DNA from: Ardenticatenia bacterium
GTDB taxonomy: Bacteria > Chloroflexota > Anaerolineae > Aggregatilineales > Ch27
Assembly: GCA_026983935.1 (NCBI GenBank)
Contig: JALSTC010000048.1
Location: 1 to 5,361, forward strand
Reading direction: 5' to 3'
DNA: 5,361 nucleotides
The stretch's first letter is position 1. Every line of letters begins with the position of its first letter. The translations under genes were made by a program, and so were the position numbers. The notes under the pieces are model-generated. The model searched no databases. It was not told the origin of the DNA and saw only the letters and a list, made by a program, of their open reading frames with translations. Of the stretch, positions 4,849-5,361 are shown in pieces.

Positions 4849-5361
4849 CTACCGGGCAGCCGAGGCAGCCTCCACCGATTCGGGCAGCGCCGCTTCCGGC
4901 ACTTCCGCCTTCACGGGGAAAATCAGGAATATCAGGTTCAGCAGGATACCCAGCACCGCTGCCGTCGGGATGGCAGGCAGCCCATCCGGGAAGATAGTCG
5001 TCAGTACAGGGATGGGCAGGCTGCCGTCGAAGCCGATATGCCCGCCGATGCCGACCACCAGAATCACCGCGCCGATGGCAAGCTGCCGGGGGTCGTACAG
5101 GTCCACCTTCTCGGACATGATCAGCGCCACGCCCTGCATCCCGATCACGCCGAACAGATAGATCGCCAGTCCACCGGTCACGGCGACGGGCACGGTGGCG
5201 ATCACCGCCGAGAGCTTGCCCAGAAAGCCCAGCCCTACAGCCAGCACGCCCGCCGCGATCAGCACCGGGCCGGAGTAATTGCGCGTGATGACCATCAGCG
5301 AGTTGTTTTCGCCGTAGTTCGTCCCGGCGACGCCGCCGAACATGCCGTTGATCAGGTCGCC
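4849..5361 (-). CDS. UraA-like NCS2 nucleobase:cation symporter, C-terminal part, 5' end outside window
   Basis: This is the last 170 residues of an inner-membrane nucleobase (uracil or xanthine type) permease of the NCS2/nucleobase-ascorbate transporter family, which usually has about 420-450 residues. The frame is open from the right edge to the TAG at 4851-4849. From the edge, 'GTNYGENN' (13-20) is the substrate-site segment of transmembrane helix 10, and its Glu18 corresponds to the uracil-binding Glu290 of E. coli UraA. 'YSGPVLIAAGVLAVGLGFLG', 'PVAVTGGLAIYLFGVIGMQG' and the segment around 'SEKVDL' follow UraA in order, then two more helices and an Ala/Glu/Pro-rich tail. The signature [QEP]NxGxxxxT[RKG] reads ENNSLMVITR, so the conserved Gly is Ser. 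Family assignment is firm; substrate is likely uracil but not proven. A strong terminator follows. Confidence 0.92.
   Translation of the reverse strand, partial: GDLINGMFGGVAGTNYGENNSLMVITRNYSGPVLIAAGVLAVGLGFLGKLSAVIATVPVAVTGGLAIYLFGVIGMQGVALIMSEKVDLYDPRQLAIGAVILVVGIGGHIGFDGSLPIPVLTTIFPDGLPAIPTAAVLGILLNLIFLIFPVKAEVPEAALPESVEAASAAR

Noticed and set aside
4652..5161. Open frame on the + strand (169 codons) across the intergenic region and the permease
   Set aside because: It overlaps a well-supported permease on the other strand, contains a terminator hairpin near its start, and shows low-complexity Ser/Arg/Pro composition without motifs.
1..5361. CRISPR array, tRNA or rRNA genes, riboswitch, toxin-antitoxin or phage-defence genes
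   Set aside because: No regularly spaced repeats, no cloverleaf-like or rRNA-like segments, and no gene pair with such motifs were found on reading both strands.

Overview
The window is GC-rich bacterial DNA (roughly 60% G+C by eye) with Shine-Dalgarno sites and sigma-70-type promoters. The mix of proteins (tandem DUF4013 membrane proteins, a divergent AstE/AspA-like protein, an unexported clan-A glycoside hydrolase) recalls environmental Chloroflexota such as Anaerolineae. That assignment is an inference from gene content and has not been tested.

Layout, left to right. (1) Positions 1-506 (+) hold the C-terminal half of a Zn/Mn/Fe-type ABC transporter permease, cut by the window edge. (2) A clear extended -10 promoter at 558-566 starts a unit on the + strand. 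This unit is an AstE/AspA-fold protein (617-1588) followed 30 nt later by a DUF4013 membrane protein (1619-2266). (3) A second DUF4013 paralogue (2383-3063) has its own candidate promoter and a TTG start, and ends at a strong intrinsic terminator (3099-3136). (4) A short convergent intergenic region (3064-3209) also holds a second hairpin resembling the ends of IS200/IS605-type (TnpB) elements, with no transposase nearby. (5) On the minus strand lie a TIM-barrel glycoside hydrolase (3210-4634), its promoter (4677-4705), a perfect 12-bp terminator hairpin (4758-4789), and the C-terminal part of a UraA-like NCS2 nucleobase permease (4849-5361), cut by the right edge.

How the genes relate: the AstE/AspA-like protein and the first DUF4013 protein are probably co-transcribed, and the second DUF4013 gene looks like a diverged tandem copy of the first. 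The minus-strand permease and hydrolase are separated by a terminator and a promoter, so they are probably independent units. I see no evidence that the window as a whole is one integrated new system.

The most notable observation is that the AstE/AspA-like protein keeps the complete fold but has lost both zinc-binding histidines, the substrate-binding Asn-Arg pair and apparently the catalytic glutamate. It is therefore a candidate pseudoenzyme or a protein with a changed function. Secondary points are the orphan IS605-like hairpin, a seven-C run exactly inside the 17-bp spacer of the hydrolase promoter, and a Gly-to-Ser change in the NCS2 signature motif of the permease.
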